Of a DNA stretch of 64,000 nucleotides, positions 59,753 through 64,000 are shown one piece after another. The first letter of the stretch is position 1; the number at the start of each line of letters is the position of its first letter. A model generated the notes under the pieces. The model was not told where the DNA came from and made no database searches. It worked only from the letters and a program-made list of their open reading frames with translations. The position numbers and the translations under genes are program-made. This stretch comes from Mactromeris polynyma (taxonomy: Eukaryota > Mollusca > Bivalvia > Venerida > Mactridae), in assembly GCA_032209605.1 (NCBI GenBank), contig JASFXZ010000001.1, forward strand, positions 14,588,256 through 14,652,255, read 5' to 3'.

Positions 59753-60146
59753 TAGTGCAGATCATGAGACTGAGCCTGGGGTGCAGCAGGCAATCAAAAT
59801 GGTCGTGTTAGTGCCCTCTGAGACCATCTCCATTATTCTGAACAACCAGTAGATTATTGCCATTATTCTGTATGATACAGGATCATTGATTTATAGACAG
59901 ACTGAAGAAGATATTTGTTGTTGGTTTAATCATATTGTTTTGAATTTATTGTAAAATATAAGTTTTGTGTAATTGCTGTTTTATTCTTTTAATGAGTACA
60001 GGCGTTTATGCAGTATTGTCAAATTAAGTTATTAAGATAAACCAAGATGGACATCTATATAGGTAAAAAAGTAGTATTTTATTAATAAATTGCAAAGACA
60101 GATGAATTAATAACAAGACTAGTGTTGAAATTAAAATTATCAAGTA

Positions 60147-60585
60147 CAGTCAATCCACATGTCTTATGCGGCCATATGCAGTAAACGTCATAGATCTTTG
60201 AAAAATTCCCGACAATTTTCACTATATCTTTATGTTTTGCTAAGCGACTTTTGTTTAACGTAACTGGTCGTCACTCAAAGTTTTTTCAGTTATTTTTTTC
60301 CTTTCTTTAAACTAAAGAATTCATAATAGACAGATTATATAAGATTTCATAAGATCTGGTGAATATTTTTTTATTACAAATAAAAGAATAAAACTGTTTG
60401 TTTTGTACATTGTATTTTTAACATGTTGAAGCACATTTTAAGTACAAATGTATGTTTAGTAGCAGACTAGAAAATATTGAAACCTGATATCTTATCTGGA
60501 TCCAAGCTTTGTATTAAAAGTCTGTTTCATTAAGAGACCACTTTTTGTCTGACCCTTTGGTGGTCTCTTAATACAAGATTGACTG
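60147..60585. mobile_element. 439-bp inverted-repeat element with TA target duplication
   Basis: Ends CAGTCAATC / GATTGACTG with TA at 60145-60146 and 60586-60587. The right half contains GTGGTCTCTTAATAC, similar to the interior of the element at 5100-5272. Non-autonomous, Tc1/mariner-type by ends and target. Confidence 0.55.
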
Positions 60586-60587
60586 TA

Positions 60588-61229
60588 TCTAATATAACGT
60601 CTTTTAAATGTTTAAAGAAATAATTGTTCACATATTACTAAAAATGCAAATATATTATTTTTCAATGCATATTATGTGTTCTCTTTGTGCACATTGTTTT
60701 TTTAGCTCACGAGAGCTAAAGTCGTGCTATTGTGATCGCCCTGTGTCCGTCATGTGTTATGAACAATATGTTTCAAACAACTTCTCCTAAACCTCTGGAT
60801 GGATTTTGACTCAATTTCCTTAGAATCCACCTTAACAACCATGACTCTTCTTAGCAACCATGTACATGTGCTTCCATAGTAACTAATGAGTTTTATAACT
60901 CGCCTGTTATGCATATGATAGTCATTACACTCAGGTGAGTGTGATCTAGTGCCATCTTGTTGTTTGATTATTATAAATCATGTTTCTACTTCATTGACTT
61001 GTATGAAAATAATTTGTGATCAAACCATTAATTTTTGAACTTGATAATGACAACTAATTCATATCTTTTTGCCTCTCTTACCCGCTAGTTATATTCCAGT
61101 TGTTAAATATTTTTCTGTGTGAGTTCAAAATCTAGGTTAATCTTGACAGTTATATTGATCATAATAAATGTTTCTGTAAATAAATTGTTATTGTGTTACA
61201 TTGTTTAGTAAATGTCTGTATATTGTGGA
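60588..61229. other. AT-rich part of the CCCTTATG element with a repeat fragment
   Basis: Around 60700-60970 lies a fragment beginning TTAGCTCACGAGAGCTAAAG and ending GTGATCTAGTGCCATCTTGT, a dispersed repeat. No gene. Confidence 0.4.
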
Positions 61230-61565
61230 AGTTTGCGGTAACTTCGCAGGAAGTTTGCGGCAACTTCGCAGCAACTTCGCAGGAAGGTTGCGGTAACTTT
61301 GCAGGAAGATCGCGGTAACTTTGCAGGAAGTTCGCAGTAGGCGGAGTCCTGTTATAGTTGCTGTGAACTTCCTGCAACAAAATTGTTTGCAGCAAATTTG
61401 CAGCAAACTTTTACCATGCAAATGAGGTTTGCTGCAAACTTCATTTGCATAATTTTGGTTGCGGCAAATTTGCAGCAAACCTCATTTGCATGATAAAAGT
61501 TTGCAACAAAACAGTTTGCGGCAAATTTGCTGCAACTTTGCGGCAAATTCGCAAGAAAGTTTGCA
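61230..61565. repeat. right subterminal repeats (TTTGC-GCAAA)
   Basis: Arrays of AACTTCGCAGGAAGTTTGCGG, later GCAAATTTGCAGCAAAC, mirror the left subterminal zone. Open frames here are incidental. Confidence 0.8.
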
Positions 61566-61849
61566 GGAGGCTTGTTTTTTTCATAAGGGAGGTCCCGATG
61601 TATCTTCTAAGGTATGTCCAATTGAAAATGGCTCTTCAAAACCATGTATTATTTGAAATAAAATATTGGACCAGATGAAATGAACAAGGTCATAATGTAT
61701 TTACTCTGCATTGGAATTGAATTTTTTTCTCTCCTGAAACATTTTTTTTTTAATTGGGCAAATTCTGTAGTGATGGTTACATCGTCATGTTTATTTTATT
61801 TCAAACTCATTTTTTAAATCGATTGTGAAACAAGTTCTTACAACTTATA

Positions 61850-62006
61850 CTAGTCACTCTTGATGACTGCTTCCTGGCTACCAACTAGTACTCAAGCCAA
61901 ATTTATGGATTGAGAATATCGTGATCAAACCCTGCTCAATGTGGGGCTCGAACTCACAACCTTCAGATCAGGAGTCAGGCACTCTACCCCTTGACCACTG
62001 TGCCTC
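61850..62006 (-). repeat. tRNA-derived SINE, copy 2
   Basis: On the minus strand: head GGCACAGTGGTCAAGGGGTA, box B GAGTTCGAGCC, then a tail ending in the complement of CTTGATGACTGCTTCCT. Better preserved than the copy at 4472-4632. Confidence 0.6.
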
Positions 62007-62454
62007 TGTACATCGACTATTTTTAATCGTTCATTTCATCTGAATAATAAATTTGACAGTTTACTGCGATCCAAATCAACAGACAAAGTATCCAGTAGCT
62101 CGTTTAGAAAGAATGTGAAATAGTATGGGTGTTTACATCTGTTATGTTCCTATGCATTGTAACACACCAAACAATATTTTCCTCTAAAAGATTTTTATTG
62201 AAATTTTACAGCATTTGAACAATGACTAAGTACCTTTACCAGTATTTATTGTATTCAGTAAGTTCATTAACTAACATGGTATATCACAGATCATGTTACG
62301 CATATATACAATTATTTCTTTTTTCCCTGTCGAGCAAGTTTCTCTTTTCTTTTCTTTACATGTTTAGGAATTTTATTTTCACGTTTTTCTTTCTTTGCCT
62401 CCTTCACTAGTCTTTTCCTTTCCTGCAAATAGAATATAAGAAAACTGTAAGTAT
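62007..62454. other. AT-rich spacer
   Basis: No supportable gene. A short Lys/Arg-rich minus-strand frame near 62312-62430 (ERKRLVKEAKKEKRENKIP) resembles a basic C-terminal tail next to an acceptor-like site. It could be a terminal exon of a minus-strand gene whose intron holds the 40-bp array, but that is weak. Confidence 0.3.
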
Positions 62455-63800
62455 AATGGAAGATAACTCTGGATAGCAAACATAATACATAACCCAAGCT
62501 TATGGGAAGGTAACTCTGAATAGTATACAGTACCAAAGCTTATGGGAAGGTAACTCTGAATAGCATACATTACCCAAGCTTATGGGAAGGTAACTCTGAA
62601 TAGCATACAGTACCCAAGCTTATGGGAAGGTAACTCTGAATAGCATACAGTACCCAAGCTATAAGGGAACTCAACTCTGGATAGCATACAGTACCCAAGC
62701 TATAAGGGAACTCAACTCTGGATAGCATACAGTACCCAAGCTATAAGGGAACTCAACTCTGAATAGTATACAGTACCCAAGCTTATGGGAAGGTAACTCT
62801 GAATAGTATACAGTACCAAAGCTTATGGGAAGGTAACTCTTAATAGCATACATTACCCAAGCTTATGGGAAGGTAACTCTGAATAGCATACAGTACCCAA
62901 GCTTATGGGAAGGTAACTCTGAATAGCATACAGTACCCAAGCTTATGGGAAGGTAACTCTGAATAGCATACAGTACCCAAGCTTATGGGAAGGTAACTCT
63001 GAATAGCATACAGTACCCAAGCTTATGGGAAGGTAACTCTGAATAGCATACAGTACCCAAGCTATAAGGGAACTCAACTCTGGATAGCATACAGTACCCA
63101 AGCTATAAGGGAACTCAACTCTGGATAGCATACAGTACCCAAGCTATAAGGGAAGATAATTCTGGATAGCATACAGTAGCCAAGCTATAAGGGAACATAA
63201 CTCTGGATAGCATACAGTAGGCAAGATATAAGGGAAGATAATTCTGGATAGCATACAGTAGCCAAGATATAAGGGAAAATAATTATGGATAGCATACAGT
63301 AGCCAAGATATAAGGGAACATAACTCTGGATAGCATACAGTAGCCAAGATATAAGGGAACACAACTCTAGAAAGCATACAGTAGCCAAGCCATAAGGGAA
63401 GATAATTCTGGATAGCATACAGTAGCCAAGATATAAGGGAACATAACTCTGGATAGCATACAGTAGCCAAGATATAAGGAACATAACTCTGGAAAGCATA
63501 CAGTAGCCAAGATATAAGGGAACATAACTCTAGAAAGCATACAGTAGCCAAGATATAAGGGAAGCTAATTCTGGATAGCATACAGTAGCCAAGATATAAG
63601 GGAACATAACTCTGGAAAGCATACAGTAGCCAAGATATAAGGGAACATAACTCTGGATAGCATACAGTAGCCAAGATATAAGGGAACATAACTCTGGATA
63701 ACATACAGTAGCCAAGCTATAAGGGAAGATAATTCTGGATAGCATACAGTAGCCAAGATATAAGGGAAGATAATTCTGGATAGCATACGATAACCTAAGT
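62455..63800 (+). repeat. 40/41-bp minisatellite, ~33 units in subfamilies
   Basis: The left part consists of 40-bp units AGCATACAGTACCCAAGCTT + ATGGGAAGGTAACTCTGAAT mixed with a CTATAAGGGAACTCAACTC type. The right part (from about 63130) has 41-bp units with AGCCAAGATATAAGGGAAC. The minus-strand open frames of up to 186 codons are periodic products of the array. Confidence 0.92.
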
Positions 63801-63909
63801 AAGTCTGGTTTCTACGATCTAGTATGCCCATGAGTTACCTAAATATTGATGACTGGAAAATTTTTAAGGGGTTTGTGCTGAAAAAGTTGTCACTTGACTG
63901 GTTATCAAA

Positions 63910-64000
63910 TAGAACAAGAGGACCATGATGGCACTGAATCGCTCACCTGGGCACCTGAAAAATCTGGTAATATGGTCCTGTGTCACAAGGTGCAACATTT
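63910..64000 (-). repeat. partial dispersed repeat at window end
   Basis: AACAAGAGGACCATGATGGC...GCTCACCTGGGCACC is the inverse of the terminal motif of the repeat ending at 23525; it continues past the window. Confidence 0.5.

Larger units (their letters stand above)
52253..61589. mobile_element. 9.3-kb element with CCCTTATGAAAA terminal inverted repeats
   Basis: Left end CCCTTATGAAAAC, right end inverse CCCTTATGAAAAA; AG is found on both outer sides (52251-52252, 61590-61591), a 2-bp target duplication. Subterminal zones 52272-52540 and 61230-61565 are packed with TTTGC(A/G)GCAAA and GCAAGAAGTTCGC-type motifs in both orientations, likely transposase-binding repeats. Without the hAT guest it is about 5.4 kb. 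No transposase was recognised in it, so it looks non-autonomous and its superfamily is not assigned. Confidence 0.65.
52186..61694. mobile_element. old MITE split by a 9.3-kb insertion
   Basis: 52186-52252 matches the left half and 61590-61694 the right half of the small element at 860-1034 (shared CTTATTCGACAACCT, TACCTGGTATCATCC, then TATTATTTGAAATAAAAT). The break falls after AATATCAG, exactly where the intact copy reads AATATCAGGTCCCG. The outer ends are diverged, so this copy is older than its guest. Confidence 0.7.

Noticed and set aside
61940..62006. Possible functional tRNA gene on the minus strand
   Set aside because: Promoter boxes are present, but the stems do not close and the tail is shared with another copy, so it is a SINE.
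63144..63704. 186-codon minus-strand open frame
   Set aside because: Periodic product of the 41-bp array; neighbouring frames give shifted versions of the same string.

Overview
This window is animal nuclear DNA, AT-rich and intron-rich. It is probably from a bivalve mollusc. That inference rests on GT-AG spliced metazoan genes, a jockey-like LINE, hAT and Tc1 transposons, tRNA-derived SINEs, and several interspersed repeat types that I recognise as common in bivalve genomes. The species cannot be named from sequence alone. No bacterial-type operon, rRNA gene, intact tRNA gene or CRISPR array is present.

Region by region. (1) 399-10013, + strand: the last seven coding exons of an SSBP2/3/4-type gene (Drosophila Ssdp), spliced in frame to 199 residues and a stop. 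The 5' exons, including the LisH domain, lie before the window. A 31-bp minisatellite fills one intron and two small TA-flanked inverted-repeat elements sit in others. (2) 10014-39000: no convincing protein gene. The space holds minisatellites with units of 50, 32, 40, 24, 30 and 75 bp, separated by AT-rich DNA and dispersed repeats. (3) 39074-40918, - strand: two exons of an unusual Ras-like GTPase, closest by eye to kappaB-Ras, with a 51-bp minisatellite in its intron. (4) 42151-45163: two decayed Tc1-like transposases in divergent orientation. (5) 47955-51725: a long inverted-repeat element with a 6-bp target duplication, carrying a 5'-truncated jockey-like LINE inserted in its right arm. 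(6) 52186-61694: a three-level nest. A small old inverted-repeat element is interrupted by a 9.3-kb element with CCCTTATGAAAA ends. That element contains an apparently intact hAT transposon (53249-57186) with an 8-bp target duplication and a four-exon, 679-residue BED/DDE/hATC transposase. (7) 59760-64000: another inverted-repeat element, a SINE and a 40/41-bp minisatellite.

The two host genes show no functional link; most of the rest is mobile or tandemly repeated DNA. The strongest observations are the two nested insertions, which can be read to the base from their target duplications, the apparently complete hAT element, the Ras-like protein that seems to lack the effector loop and the DxxG motif, and about ten independent minisatellites in 64 kb, several with higher-order structure. 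I found no clear candidate for a wholly new biological system. The nearest are the unclassified CCCTTATG element with its GCAAATTTGC-type subterminal repeats and the unknown spliced reading frame inside it.
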